From Gerris lacustris (lineage: Eukaryota; Arthropoda; Insecta; Hemiptera; Gerridae), in contig OX578284.1 of NCBI GenBank assembly GCA_951217055.1, forward strand, positions 25,322,187 through 25,386,186: a DNA stretch of 64,000 nt, written 5' to 3'. Each line of letters begins with the position of its first letter. Within the stretch, counting starts at the first letter, position 1. The notes beneath the pieces are model-generated. The model saw only the letters and a list, made by a program, of their open reading frames with translations, was not told the DNA's origin and ran no database searches. Position numbers and translations under genes: made by a program. Shown here one piece after another: positions 10,223-21,769 of the stretch.

Positions 10223-11992
10223 ACTACGTTTCCATGAGTTTTAAAAAACGTTTTGAAAACTGTTTTGGTTTCAAACCGAAAGTGTTTCCATGAGGAGTTT
10301 TCAAAACAGTTTTCACAACAATTTTTAAAGCTGTAAACCCCCAGACTAGGTCAGTTGTCCCCCATTCAAAAGCTCCAAAATTCATGTTTGAGAATTTGCC
10401 TCGGTGTTCTTCCATCCACTCCGTTACATATGCTTTATTCAGAATCGAGAGAACCACCTCTCTTTATTAGAAGAGAAATTTTATCCGGTAGATTTTTACT
10501 AAAAAATTGCGCTCAAAACAATTTGGTTTCAAAAAAATATCCGAGCTGGCAATTTCAGTTCTTACGTCCCCATATTGGAGAAAAAAGAGGTCACCCCTTT
10601 TCGCTAAAATTTCATCGAAACGTTTGATTTTCGCCAGGATATTTATATTCATAGGAAAACCCCATATTCACTTATAGATTACGATGCAATAATGTTCTCG
10701 ATTTCCACAAGGCAGCTTGATGACTACTCCAAGTATCCGTTAAGTGTAAGGAATACCGTCTTTTTGGATGACATTAAAAAATATTGGCCTGACAGCGAAT
10801 TTATTTTCACCGACGGCTCAAAAACAAACGACAAAACAGGAAGTACTTTCATTTGTTACATCCCAAAAGTCTCATGGTCTCAAACTCAACAGATATTTGT
10901 CTAATTATACAACCGAGTTGATTGCTATTTTAGAAGCTCTTAGATGCATAGAGGGGATGACCCACTCTAATTACGTGATATTTACTGACAACTTGAGTGC
11001 AGTAGAAGCAATAAAAAATAAAAATTATCATATTCTCAATAATTATGTATTGTGCCGTATTGTTTTTTTTATGTTATCACTTGAATAAAAGTGGAAAGAA
11101 AGTTGTTATCGCATGGATTAAAGGTCACATAGGCATAGAATTCAACGAGAGAGTCGATATAGATGAGGAGCTTGCCATGTTGTATGGAAACCAGTATCCA
11201 GTACCTGCAAATGATCTTTATAGGGAAATAAACTGCTTGGCACTGCAGCAGTGGAATAGGTGGTACAAATCCACCACTGCAGGCTCTTTTTACAAATTAA
11301 TACAAGGTGAAGTAGGATCTTATCCCTGGTTTAAAGGAATTGATGAACATAGGAGGATGATAACAACAATTAACCGTCTCAGAGCTAATCACGGCATTTG
11401 TAAGGCATATTTACATAAGATTGGAAAAGAAAACTCTGCTATTTGTACCTCTTGTGATGTGGAAGAAGATTTAGAGCATATCATAATGTGTTGTGTAAAG
11501 TTTTCAACGCAAAGAGAAATATTTTTTAGAATATTACATGCTAGCAATATAACACAGCCCTTCTGTTATTTATCTTTATTATCATCTCGGTCGATTTCCA
11601 TTTACAAGCATTTATTTCAATTCCTTGTATCGTCAAAAAAAGAAATCTAATTTTTTTTTCTGATAGCATAATTAATTTAAGTAAATAAATTAAGAACCTA
11701 TTAAATGGTTGTAATAGAATTATGACTGTATGGTTCCACGAGCCAATGCAAAAACAAAAAAAACAAAAAACTCACCGACTAGTTATAGTTAAGTCAGGGT
11801 ATAATTACTCCTCTCATCATACGTACTGCGCATGTCTAAATTCTTTTGCCGATTCAATAACAGTTTCAATGCAAAACCAAAAATTTGTAGTTGTGACCTT
11901 GAAGTCAAAACGATTTAAAATCACAGTTGCTGTGGGGTTTTGAATATCAAAACTGTTTTCAAAACGGTTTTAAGAACTCATGGAAACGTAGT
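10223..11992. mobile_element. Inverted-repeat DNA element carrying a LINE fragment
   Basis: The outer ends form imperfect ~44-bp terminal inverted repeats. The left starts ACTACGTTTCCATGAGTT and continues into AACGTTTTGAAAACTGTTTTG. The right is its complement, ending AACTCATGGAAACGTAGT. A second partial copy of the end motif (TTTCCATGAGGAGTTTTCAA) lies inside the left end at about 10285-10310. Between the ends lies an RNase H LINE fragment (10335-11650). Either the LINE inserted into a short DNA element or the DNA element picked it up. No target duplication could be fixed. Confidence 0.65.
10335..11650 (+). pseudogene. LINE ORF2 C-terminal fragment: end of reverse transcriptase, RNase H and zinc-knuckle tail
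   Basis: Three frames, broken by frameshifts, together give the C-terminal third of an I-clade-like LINE ORF2. The first (10355-10627) has KLQNSCLRICLGVLPSTP and the REPPLFIRR phrase typical of the thumb region of Jockey, I and R1 elements. The next (10692-11088) supplies RNase H motifs FTDGSK, YTTELIAILEAL and VIFTDNLSAVEAI. The last (11045-11650) has IAWIKGHIG and then INRLRANHGIC, with a Cys-His tail (CTSC, then EHIIMCC). The catalytic D, E, D and the WIKGH histidine are visible. No N-terminal endonuclease is present. The product would have copied LINE RNA and removed the RNA strand. Here it is dead: frames are broken and the element is 5'-truncated. A related fragment lies at 50146-50650 (minus). 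Confidence 0.88.
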
Positions 11993-11999
11993 AATTATC

Positions 12000-12945
12000 T
12001 CAATTTGTTTTTTTGTTTATTTTCATTATTGATAATGATTTAATTGCATACGTAAACCAAATTTTATATTGGGTCTAAAATGAGAAAGGTATATTATTAT
12101 TCTATAATCTATTGTCCGTTGTCAATATCGTGTTGGAAATTAGTACTTTTAAATAAATCCAGACTATTTATATTTTTAACTAAGCCCAGTTCCATCCAAT
12201 TTGTATAAACCAGTTTTTTGTGTATAATATAGGGTAAACGTAGTATGAAATTTTCAGAGTCAAATGCTCTTTGTAGTCGTTTCGTTTTAGTTTTTATTAT
12301 AGATTAATATTGTATCTTTCCTTTTTGTCATGATAAAATGTAATATTGTGGATTAAGATAGAGTTGGTTGTGAAATCAAAACTGTAAGAGATATCATGTT
12401 CAATTTTTTATCTGAGGGCTTTGAGCCAGGGTCTGGATATGATAGAAGCGCCTAGTAGCCTCAGTTATGACCTCAATATAAGGGACATAAACCGTCTCAT
12501 TTCTTCTCCTCCCTTAAAATGATATAGCCTAGGTCAGAGGCAGAACCATGGTGTGGGTCCTTTTTCAAAACTTTATATAAGCCTTTTAAACCTTAAAGGC
12601 TTTTACTCTTAGATATACTTCAGACCTCAGAGCTTAATCTAGTTTACTTTCTTTAATAAATTATCTCAGTGCTTTAATTAACTTAAGTTAAATTATATTA
12701 ACCCAACTAAGTTAATATTAACTTAGGTAAGATATGGTGTATTGGTGTAATCTAAAGTAAATTTTACCCTTTTAAGTCGTGCACATCTTACCTTCAGTTG
12801 ATTATCTATATAGACAAAGCAGCATCATATGTTTTGTTATTGACTTCCATTATGATAAAACTATATCACCACGGAGTAACAATGCACTAGATTTATATTT
12901 ATATATAATAATATAAATATATGTCGTCCCCTTTTTATGTATATA
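12000..12945. other. AT-rich segment, nothing recognised
   Basis: No reading frame or paired repeat beyond short AT palindromes such as the AACTTAAGTTAA and TTAATATTAACTTA words near 12680-12730. Confidence 0.45.
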
Positions 12946-12950
12946 ATATT

Positions 12951-13285
12951 TAAAGTGTCCATAGGGGTAAATAAAAAAAACATTTATAATGTAATATTTC
13001 GTCCCTTATTTTGGAACATGTTCTAACCTTGTTAGTAGTCTAAGTTGATAACAATCATTAAAAAGTTAAATCGTCAGGTTTTAAAACAAATTAAAATCAG
13101 TGAGAGTCAGTGACTAGGTGTCAAACAGGCAACTTCTCATGACTCACCTTTTCATTTGTTTAAAAACCTGACGATTTAACTTTTTAATTATGGTTATCAA
13201 CTTAGACTACTAACAAGGCTAGAAGATGATCCAAAATAAGGGACGAAATATTACCTTATTTTATTTATCCCTATAGACACTTAAT
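12951..13285. mobile_element. Fold-back MITE with ~135-bp arms
   Basis: The left arm (about 12951-13090) and right arm (about 13155-13285) are inverted copies. Both contain AAGTGTC, ATATTTCGTCCCTTATTTTG, TTGTTAGTAGTCTAAGTTG and TTAAATCGTCAGGTTTT. The central ~65 bp includes GTGAGAGTCAGTGACTAGG. Both ends touch TTAA, which would fit a TTAA target duplication (as in piggyBac or Kolobok), but the left and right edges differ by one base. No protein is encoded. Confidence 0.85.
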
Positions 13286-13428
13286 AGTTTATAATGAAAT
13301 CTTTTTGTATACCAATGATTGTTGAAGAACGAACGCATAACCCATAGGAGAGGTATTTCTTTATTATGTGGGTAGCTTCATTAGTGTATTATGTTATGTG
13401 GTATACCGACGTTTTCATGACTCTTAGG

Positions 13429-13431
<3 letters not shown>

Positions 13432-13516
<85 letters not shown>
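13432..13516. repeat. (AT)n microsatellite
   Basis: About 85 bp of uninterrupted AT dinucleotides. The (YI)n frame reported here is translated microsatellite. Confidence 0.98.
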
Positions 13517-13518
<2 letters not shown>

Positions 13519-13623
13519 ACCAATTTATTAAATTACATTATCTATAAATTAGATTAATTAAATATTACTAATAATTTAAATAAAAACATTTCCTACTGAA
13601 TTATTTATTTTTTATTTGATATA

Positions 13624-13732
<109 letters not shown>

Positions 13733-14094
13733 CGATTTTTCATCTAAAATCAAACTGAAAATATTCGTTAATTAAAACTTAATTGTTCAAAGTTTTTAAA
13801 CATCGTAATATTTAACAGTAGTTTTCATTAAATTCCAAAACTTTTTTTCGGTATAAGGTATTTAGATAAAGCTTAAAAATACATCTGTGTTTTTAAATTA
13901 TTATAACTTTTAATTAAGAGATATATATATAATTTTGCAGTGCAATGTAGTTTTAATTGCTCGCGGTTTTTTAGGTTACTTATTAAAGAATAATTTGTAA
14001 AGAAAATTGGAAATTGAGTAGTTGGGTTTCTTTTCTTTATTCGAATAGGAAATATTTATGGTATTTCTTACTGCCTCTAGTTATCTATCAAAAT

Positions 14095-14162
14095 GTATTA
14101 ACTTCTCTAGTCATAATTATGAAGTGGTAACACTAAATCTCAGTCAAAACAACTAATCACTT
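14095..14162 (+). repeat. Short dispersed repeat (CTCTAGTCATAATTATGAAG)
   Basis: The phrase TAACTTCTCTAGTCATAAT followed by TATGAAGTGGTA recurs at 48340-48420. Part of it also flanks the Penelope-like element at 46385-46410 in inverted orientation. The parent family is unknown. Confidence 0.6.
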
Positions 14163-14167
14163 GCCTC

Positions 14168-14740
14168 TTCTTACTTTTTTATTTTATCATATAAAGATAT
14201 TGTGATGGCGCGAAAATTCGATTTTGAGATTTTGATGAATTTACACGTTTTGAGGTCCCCTGAGTCCAAAAAAGTGGTTTTTAAAAAATGTCTGTCTGTC
14301 GTCTGTCTGTGCAGACGCCTGGAGCCTAAACTACTGGGCCGATTGTGACGAAATTTGGCATAAATGTTCAGAAGACTCATACCCCGAGGTGAAATCGAGA
14401 AATGAATTTTAGCTCCAAATTTGGGGGCGCTACCCTCCAAAAACTCTGAAAAAAACGTGAAAAAAAAATATTTCTCAAAAACGGTTCCGACGATTTTGAT
14501 TAAAGAATTCTAAAATGTAGTCCATTTAAATACGGATCCAACTATATAAGCAGTTTTCCCGGGAAAATCTAGTTCCTGAGAAAAAAATAGCTTAAAACGT
14601 GGACGGAGAGATCCCGGGTTCGATTCCCCGCCCTGGAGAAGTTATTTTTGTGGTAAATTTTGATATTTTTCAATAATAATTAAACGTACTTTCAAAAACT
14701 AATAAATGGAAAACATTAGCTAAGTAATTATGAATTATTT
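14168..14740 (+). repeat. Family A repeat, nearly full-length
   Basis: Carries GATGGCGCGAAAATTCGATT, GATGAATTTACACGTTTTGA, CTGTCTGTCGTCTGTCTGTG, GACGAAATTTGGCATAAATG, GGGGGCGCTACCCTCC, AATGTAGTCCATTTAAATAC and the tRNA-like block with GGGTTCGATTCCCC near 14616. The starting palindrome is decayed. The 89-residue minus-strand frame at 14171-14440 is translated repeat. Confidence 0.88.
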
Positions 14741-14880
14741 TGTGATAGAATTTAGTAATATTTTGATGTTGGATAATTATTAACAACTTACAGTGATAAC
14801 TTATGGGGGAGGCCTTAAGTTATTTATATCTAATATTTAATAAAATAACAGAGAATCAAAATGCAACAAACTTATTAACA

Positions 14881-15560
14881 TTAATAACTTGATAGTTTTG
14901 ATATTATTATTAACAGTAATAACTCTGATCCTATAATTCTAAAATGTACTCGTATAACAGATGGTTTTGTTCCTCTCCAAAATTCCTCTGGGGTTTTATC
15001 TATATCTCTAGAATACGCCGAGGTAGTTATTATTTCAGCCCATATGTTATTTGGTAGTTTGGCATTTAACAATATACAAGGGGTCATCTCAACCATTGCT
15101 GAGGCGCATATTCTGCTGATAGTCGATGTATTATACCATTTTCTGTTAGGTGTTAGTTAAATTCTTTGTTACAGTACTCTATAGTCCATTGCCCGTTCTT
15201 TGTATTTTTATTTTGTTTGATTTTCAACTGGTTGTTTAAATTATTTAATGCCTCACTTAAGTTTAATGAGGAATACGAATATTTTATTGGGCATAGTCAT
15301 CGATAATTATATTAAATATTTATTACCTCCTAGTGAATGATTATGGACTGTTAACACATTAGAGTGAACTAATTTCATACATTCTGTCTTTGGGAATGGT
15401 AATCGAGACATTTTACCCTATAAACAGTTTTCACACGTTTCAGGATTGACAGTTTTGTTTATGTTGAGACCATGGACTAAGGATTTTGAATTTAAAATTT
15501 GTATATCTTGTAGTTTAAATGACCGTAAGATGCCAAACCGACATTGGTAACCCTTTATTG
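14881..15560 (-). pseudogene. Ty1/copia retrotransposon fragment: GAG-pre-integrase and integrase core
   Basis: Read on the minus strand from about 15560 down, the frames are broken by stops and shifts, but conserved copia text is visible in order. A VWHL start is followed by NPETCENCL and GKMSRLPFPKTECMKLVH (the GAG-pre-integrase zinc region), then KIFVFLIKLK, KEFN, TENGII and HRLSAEYAPQQ of the integrase core, then VEMTPCILLNAKLPNNIWAE and DKTPEEFWRGTKPSV at its C-terminal end. The intact enzyme would insert retrotransposon cDNA into the genome in the nucleus. The integrase GIIHRL...PQQ phrase directly precedes a 1- to 2-base frame break. Reverse transcriptase, protease and LTRs were not found. 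Upstream minus-strand sequence to 15850 may be earlier polyprotein but is not recognisable. Confidence 0.85.
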
Positions 15561-16130
15561 ACGTTATTTGGATTCATGTTTTTATCGCTAACTTTGCTAC
15601 ATGCCTCTTCCACGGTTTTACCAGGTATAAAATGTCATGCTTTTTAGCTTGTAACACTACTTTGTGGCCTTTTGAAACTTGACATGTCATGTTCAAAATT
15701 AATTTTAATAAATGGATTACTTATTAGTAATTTTAGACATAAATATGGTGTCTGTACCAAAAAAGTTGGAGCTTTCATTAAACGCAGTTTCTTCAACCTT
15801 AGGCATAGGTACATATCAATCAACATATACCCACAGTTCCTTATCAATAAAGATAATTTTCATTTCCATCTTCCAACTTTCATAGTTTTCTTGATCTAAT
15901 TTTTCATTTTGTAATTTTCAAAGATTTGAAAATGACAAGATTCGATTTTTGGCCCTTTTTGACTTTAGCACCCCCTTGGCTCTAAGCAATAGTCTGCCTG
16001 ACAAAAGTCTCAAAGGTTTGTCTGTTTGTCCCAATACATTGAGACACCTGGGGAAGTTATATTACGCTATTTTAAGATTGAGTCTTATCATGTGTGTAGG
16101 CCTAAATCTTGTACAGAAAACTGAAGGACA
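15561..16130. other. Possible further copia sequence, not recognisable
   Basis: Overlapping frames on both strands at 15644-15899 have no clear domain. The minus-strand frame lies in the right place to be polyprotein upstream of the copia integrase fragment, which is its most likely origin. The 61-residue frame at 15949-16134 is unassigned. Confidence 0.35.
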
Positions 16131-16134
16131 ATGA

Positions 16135-16350
16135 GTTCTACAGTTTCCTTAGCGTATATTTAATATTCCTTTGTCTTAATAGTTAATTAGACTAAGTTAT
16201 ATTATCACATTTATATAAACGAGTGTGACATTCCTTTGTCCCAAGGTACATTGGACTAAATATCCCTTTGTCATAATAGTAATTTAGACAAAGGAATATA
16301 TTCTACTCTCAATATGTTCTTTTGTCTAAATAAATATTAAGACAAAGCAA
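16135..16350 (-). repeat. Repeat with CCTTTGTC motifs, related to the core of two MITEs
   Basis: The word ATTCCTTTGTC or its complement occurs several times. Read on the minus strand, the phrase with ACTATTATGACAAAGGGATA and GTCCAATGTACCTTGGGACA matches the interior of the palindromic elements at 24189-24424 and 43182-43412. It therefore appears to be an older or differently bounded member of that family. Confidence 0.65.
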
Positions 16351-16360
16351 TATAGTTGGG

Positions 16361-16730
16361 TAGTCCACAGGCCACCTTAAGGAGTGAGTCGCTGATTGAT
16401 AAAGAGTGGGCCGTTTGGGGTGTCCACCGTCCCAAACATATCGCTCTGCGGGGACGTTGAAAAGTGAACGGCCCACTCGTATCGGTGGCAACCTGTACCA
16501 CTGTTTTTTAAATAATTTAATTAAATGATCCTGTGAAAATCAAAACTTTTCTATCTCTTTTCAATGTTCCCACAGAAGGGCATGTTTGGCATGTCAACAA
16601 AAAAGAAATGGCCTAGCGCCCAGTTGCCATATACCCAATTCATCGGTGGACACGGCATAAATAAGCGATTCCATAAGGTAAGAAAACTTTAACAATCAGC
16701 GACTCACTTCTTATGGTGGCCTGTGGACTA
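16361..16730. mobile_element. MITE with 38-bp terminal inverted repeats
   Basis: The left end starts TAGTCCACAGGCCACC and runs to GAGTCGCTGATTG. The right end is the near-exact complement, CAATCAGCGACTCAC to GGTGGCCTGTGGACTA. An inner inverted pair, GAGTGGGCCGTT and AACGGCCCACTC, occupies 16407-16477. GGG abuts both ends and could be a 3-bp target duplication. No transposase is encoded, so it would depend on an autonomous relative. Confidence 0.85.
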
Positions 16731-16825
16731 GGGTGCTTACGTAAAAAAGTACCCGATTTTTTAAAAATTATTTAAGTAAAACTTCGAACCTTTGGGATCT
16801 TCTTTTACCTGTCGTTGATCTAGAC

Positions 16826-17428
16826 CAGGGGTTCCCAAACTTTTTTGGTGGCGTACCACTTAATATGTCGACTTTTTCATGTATCTCTGATTTTTATACA
16901 GGAACAACCAGGGCGATTTTATAGAAGAAAGGGGGTCCGGGGGCCTTCCTCCGGAAAAATTTTGAGTTTTAAAGGTTCAAAAACATGGGGCTATTCTTTA
17001 ATACAAAAAGGGTAGGCATATCACAGATTTGTTAATGCAATAACTTTGTTAAATTTAAGTTGTACTAGACCAGAGATAGAGAATAGGCGTTTGAGGATGA
17101 TTGTTAAATTAAAAAGGACGAAATAAAAATTGTAATAAAAAAAAACAACATTCATAAAGAACATACAATGAAAGAATACGTACGAATAAACAATATGGTT
17201 AGGTAGGTTAATGTGATGGGTGTGCTTGCAATAATTGGCTCAAACTAACATTGTCTGGCGTGATGGGGCTGAGTTTTAAACTCAAATCATCCTCAACACA
17301 GGACAGTCTGTTTCTATACTTGGTTTTGAGGTATTTAAGGGATGAATACACTCCTGACAACCGCAAATATTTTTATGCGGCGCATACCACTGGACACGAT
17401 CCCGCGTGCTATAGTTTGGGAACCGCTG
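16826..17428. mobile_element. Non-autonomous hAT transposon with perfect 8-bp target duplication
   Basis: The ends are CAGGGGTTCCCAAACTTTTT and AGTTTGGGAACCGCTG, the classic hAT terminal pattern. The 8-bp sequence ATCTAGAC directly flanks both sides (16818-16825 and 17429-17436), the exact length hAT transposases create. The 603-bp interior has no transposase. Frames inside on both strands show no hAT dimerisation or DDE motif. The right terminus has one mismatch to the left. Confidence 0.93.
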
Positions 17429-17439
17429 ATCTAGACTAC

Positions 17440-18765
17440 TTCTTCGGCCCATAACCGCTGTATTGGGGATTATGGCTATATGCATATTATTTCTAATTAC
17501 ACTAAACACAAAAACGTTCACATAGGGATCACACACAAAAAGGAAGTGATTATATTTTCACAAATATATAACAAGATGACAGTAACAATATCCATAGCAA
17601 CATATAAATTGATAACAGTGTTGCACATATTCTATATAAAAGAAATATATAAAAGAAACAAAGTTTAGTCTATAGCCTATACAACACTTTATTGTAATAA
17701 ACACAATACATTAATATTCTGTGAAAGAATGAAACATTTGTTGAACAACATTACTTGTCAATTTTTTAGAAGTCAATGACAAGAAGAAGATAAAAATGTC
17801 TGGTTAGTCAAAACAATTTAACAGTGTTTATGTATGTATTTATACATTTATAAATCATTCCTTTATTATTTTTCCTTTGATAAAGTTTTCTCTTTCTTAA
17901 TATTGAAAAATAAGGAATAAACTCGTCCATTCTATTCTTATTAACCTCCAACGCATTTAATATTTTCAAAATTATAATTATTTCTTCAATGAGAAAATTT
18001 TATCTCAGAAAAGAAGAATGTTGAATTCCTTAAATATCTTTCCCCTTTAGTTCAATCTAAAAAGACGTTTTTACAACAATAAAAAAAAATATTAAAAGCA
18101 ACTCCTACTTAAAGTTTTTCTTGTAAAAAGGAATAATTAACTTAACTCAAACATTTCAACTTCATTATAATATTTTAATTTATTGTTTGATAAATTTTAC
18201 GAAAGATAATTTTTTTGTGACAAATCAAAGAGAAATATCAGAGTCAGAACATTTTAGGGTTCGAAATGATTAACTTTCAGAATTATCATGTTTCGTTTGT
18301 CAATAAATAACTGTTTATGATTTGAAATAAGACGAAGCATTCAAGTATAAATTCGAATTGAAATAATATTGATGAAAGATTATAAAGATTATTTAAGGTT
18401 GAAGTGGCCGAGAATTAAAGAGAATAAAAAGAGCTTTCTAATACTTAAGAATTAGGGCGTGGTTATATTTATTGTTACAATTTTTTAAATAATTCGTTAA
18501 ATGTGTTAATAAGTATTATTTACTCGTCTGTATTTTTTAATAAACAATAATGCTGTAAAAATATAACAATTATTAAGAGTGCAACAAATAAATTTATTCA
18601 ATACATTAAACTACATTTTTTCATTCAGATATGGATACCTACTGTATTTAAGTCCCATAATATCTCCTTTAATTGATTTATTTTTTAAACATATTTAAAA
18701 ACTGTTCAAGAGTTGTTTGTTTACTATTCGATTTAGATTTTTAAAACTATACCTCTATCAGTATT
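17440..18765. other. AT-rich stretch, nothing recognised
   Basis: Very AT-rich, with no coding potential, inverted repeat or match to the local repeat families. Confidence 0.5.
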
Positions 18766-18769
18766 CAGG

Positions 18770-20108
18770 GGCTTATGAGGGCATTCAGGTTATGATGGCA
18801 TCACATAACCTTTACTTAAAACTTTTCTTAAGACTTTAGTATACTTGACCCAACTATACAATGCCATATTACGGTTAGCCTATGTGCCATCAAAGTGGAA
18901 ACATGCTATGATAAATTTGCTAACCAAACCAGGAAAAAGTACAAAATACCCAACAATTATCGACCCATATATTATATATCTTTATTTTCAAAAGATTGCT
19001 ATTGCCTAAGTTTCTACAAAAGTGAAATCTTCTGCTCCCCTAATATCCAATTTTGCTGTCGCATCGGCCACTCGAGTCCTTAGCAGATTGCACGGAGTTG
19101 TAGAAACAATCCTAGAGGCTTACGAACAAAAAAAGTCTGCCAGGATATTCTTCAATCTTCATGAACACAGAAAAACGTTTGGCACTTTACACTTCTCTAC
19201 CATGCTAAACCATACCTTAAGGTCACCTATTGTAGCCTTCTTCAATCTTACCTCTTCGGACGGACTTTTAGCATATCATATGAAGGTAATGTGTGAGTTA
19301 GTGCGCAAATATGATTTGGCATGCCTTAAGGAAGTGTATAAAATCCAAGATCCCTTTTGATACTTGGTGTACTGCTTTCATTATGCTACTTCTAATGATG
19401 TCACGATAGCCCCCATTTTGTGACGATGTAGCTTGTTTAAGCAATTATAAAACGAATACTGAAGCCACTGAGAAATTACAAGCTTTTGTCTCTGAAGTTG
19501 AAGTTTGGTGTAGAAAGTGGTGGGAGCACCTGAACGCTCCTAAAGTCCTACCAAGTAACTTTTACTCATCTAAAGAAATTCTTGTACCAACCTATAATCC
19601 TCAACCAGACCATAGTAACTCAAAGAGACACAGTTCGACATTTGGCCTTGAGCTTGATATTCACTTAACTTGGAACAAACATATTATCTCTTCTTTAGTC
19701 ACTAAAATCAGTGAACTCATACGCCAACTTTGCCATATAATATACCCTAAGTCATCACTTCATCTATAACGCTTGATTTACTTGATATTAGTAAGATCTA
19801 TTTGGCAGTATGATATAGCTGAATTCCTTCTGGGGTTCAGCAAGTGATTCTCAAATTAAAAGAATCCAAACTGTCCAAAACAGGTGTCTCAGAGTATGTT
19901 CGAAATTTAACGCTGCACAAGGAATTTAACATACCACTTGTAATTGAAGTTCTTAAATGCACTGCTGGTTTATAAACTTGAACCATGCAGCACCATCCAA
20001 ACGAGTTAATGGAACATCTCGTTGAAAACCCTCCTCCAAGTCGATCAAGGCGTAGACTTAAAACAAAAGGACCCTTCGATCTATTGGAAGCTCCTAGAGA
20101 AAAGTAAT
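18770..20108 (+). pseudogene. Jockey-type LINE reverse-transcriptase fragment
   Basis: Several frame-shifted pieces follow the order of a Jockey-type reverse transcriptase. Around 18840-18990 the text VYLTQLYNAILRLAYVPSKW, then LTKPGKKYKIPNNYRPI, is the N-terminal RT block. Next come RLLLPKF and FCCRIGHSSPQQI, matching the usual FRxGHST region. From about 19420, DDVACLSNYKTNTEATEKLQ, VWCRKWWEHLN and LDIHLTWNKHI match the block after the catalytic YADD. The first aspartate-side residues of YADD are damaged (FCDD or CDD). QTVQNRCLR near 19870 and NELMEHLVENPPPSRSRRR near 20005-20060 are C-terminal. The intact enzyme would copy LINE RNA at a nicked target. Stops and indels make this copy inactive. 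Confidence 0.85.
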
Positions 20109-20119
20109 CATAAGAATAA

Positions 20120-20345
20120 TAGTTCTTACCTCTAAGTCTCGATTTCTCCTCGGGGTATAATGTTTCTGAGGATTTATGAAAAATTTCATCGAAACCAGTC
20201 CATTATTTAGGTTTCAAGCCGCTGCAAATACGACAAAACCGATATTTTTGTAAAAAAACCTTTTTAAAGACAGGGATTCTCAAAACGTATAAATCCATCA
20301 AAATCTTAAAATTCGAATTTTCACGCCATCACTATTATAATCTAC
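20120..20345 (-). repeat. Family A relic, minus strand
   Basis: The minus strand shows GGCGTGAAAATTCGAATTTT, ATGGATTTATACGTTTTGAG, GCAGCGGCTTGAAACCTAAA and TCGATGAAATTTTTCATAAA. Only the 5' half of the family is present, directly after the LINE fragment. Confidence 0.75.
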
Positions 20346-21495
20346 CCCTTATATATTTCCACTACGTATATACGAAAAAATATAATTACAAGATAAAAAT
20401 AACTTTTTATATACTACGTTTATAAATTTTCTGTCATAAATCATAAATTTGAAACCCGTCAAAATAAAAATTGTAAATATGGAATATGTCAAAACAAATA
20501 AAATATCTTGCGGATTTTTTCCGAACTAACTTTCTATACAGCAAAATTTGCTGAAAACAAATTAAATTCTGCTGAAATAGCAAAAATTATTAAAATTGTC
20601 ATCGTGTTCTGAGCTATTCTAAAAGTTTCAAATGTCTAGCTACTCGGGAAGTTAGTTAAAAATCGATTGCAAGATTTGTACTGGACAAACAAACAAGAAA
20701 GCAAGCTATCAAAAACGTAGTAATAAGAGTTAGTAAATAAATAAAGTAAGTTGCTGTACAAGTAGGTCAGCTAATTAGTTTTTCTTGATGCCCGTTTGAA
20801 ATTGTTTAGCAATACAGAAAGTAGCTTCGTTTTTTAAGAAAGAAATACATATGGAGAGAAAAATCAGAAAGGCAAAACACACTTTTTTTCTGAATGTGAA
20901 CGTTAATATTAATCGAAATCGGCCCAGTAGTTTAGTGTCCACACGTTTGCAAGATAACTGACGACGACTACGGACAGATATTTTTTAATAACAAATATTT
21001 TGGACTAATCTTTATACGAAAAAATAATAGTTCATTTTATTTTTCCTCAAGTTATTTTTGAAATATCAATACATTGATATTACACGATTATACTATACAA
21101 GTGTAAAATAAGAATCCCAAGTTTTTTCTTGAAAAGGTTTTTTCAACTTTAAGTTCAACCCATTTCAACCTTATGTTCTCTAGTCTAGTGGCATTCAATT
21201 TAATAAAATATTTCTGTTCCACTTTACTTATGCTTTAAATAGAATTCAAACCACTTAAAGCCAAACCAATTGTCCATTTTACCCATAATATTTAAGAAAT
21301 TTAAACAAAAAGCATGACATTTTAATTTTTTTATCCCATATTTTTCATAACGATAGCCTCTTGATAAAAATACTTATGTCAATGAAAATAACTTCTTCTC
21401 TTGAAAATCTTCTCTGGTAAAAACTTTAAATAATTAATTAATATTAATATAGATTTGTGGTGCAACTGCCGCTGGACGGCTTGAACCTGCCACTC
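20346..21495. other. AT-rich segment with one short family A relic
   Basis: A decayed minus-strand family A piece lies at about 20900-21015 (CTAAACTACTGGGCCGATTT on the minus strand). Around 20600-20720 there is another decayed repeat with ACTGGACAAACAAACAAGAA. The rest is AT-rich and unassigned. Confidence 0.45.
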
Positions 21496-21496
21496 G

Positions 21497-21625
21497 TTTA
21501 ATTCAATTCAATTCAATTTCAATTTATTTCCACATGTACATAGAAAATAAAAAATACCTACTGTAATTACTACAAATGTGTGGACCCTCGGTAGTAGTTA
21601 GCTACTAGAGTGAGGGCCCAGCCTT
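21497..21625 (-). repeat. LINE 3' end with (TTGAA)n tail, minus strand
   Basis: On the minus strand, a hairpin with GGGCCCTCACTC and GAGGGTCC is followed by CTATGTACATGTGGAAATAA and a short TTGAATTGAATTGAA tail. Structured 3' ends with simple-repeat tails are typical of non-LTR retrotransposons. A second example is at 56832-56970. No attached ORF was found. Confidence 0.65.
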
Positions 21626-21769
21626 TGGCAATGATCAAACCTTTAGTATTGTAGATCCTGTATTGTTAATGAAAAAACAATACATTATTACTTTATTTCT
21701 TTAATATATTAAAGAAATAAAGAATCGACTCAACAAACTCGATTGTTTGCTGATTGCTCACATTTAAAT

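Noticed and set aside
13366..13557. Open frame with long alternating Tyr-Ile run (also at 53708-53920, 55277-55633, 58653-58922)
   Set aside because: It is only the translation of an (AT)n microsatellite.
17251..17536. Overlapping frames inside the hAT at 16826-17428 as a possible transposase
   Set aside because: No hAT dimerisation or catalytic motif, and the element is too short to be autonomous.
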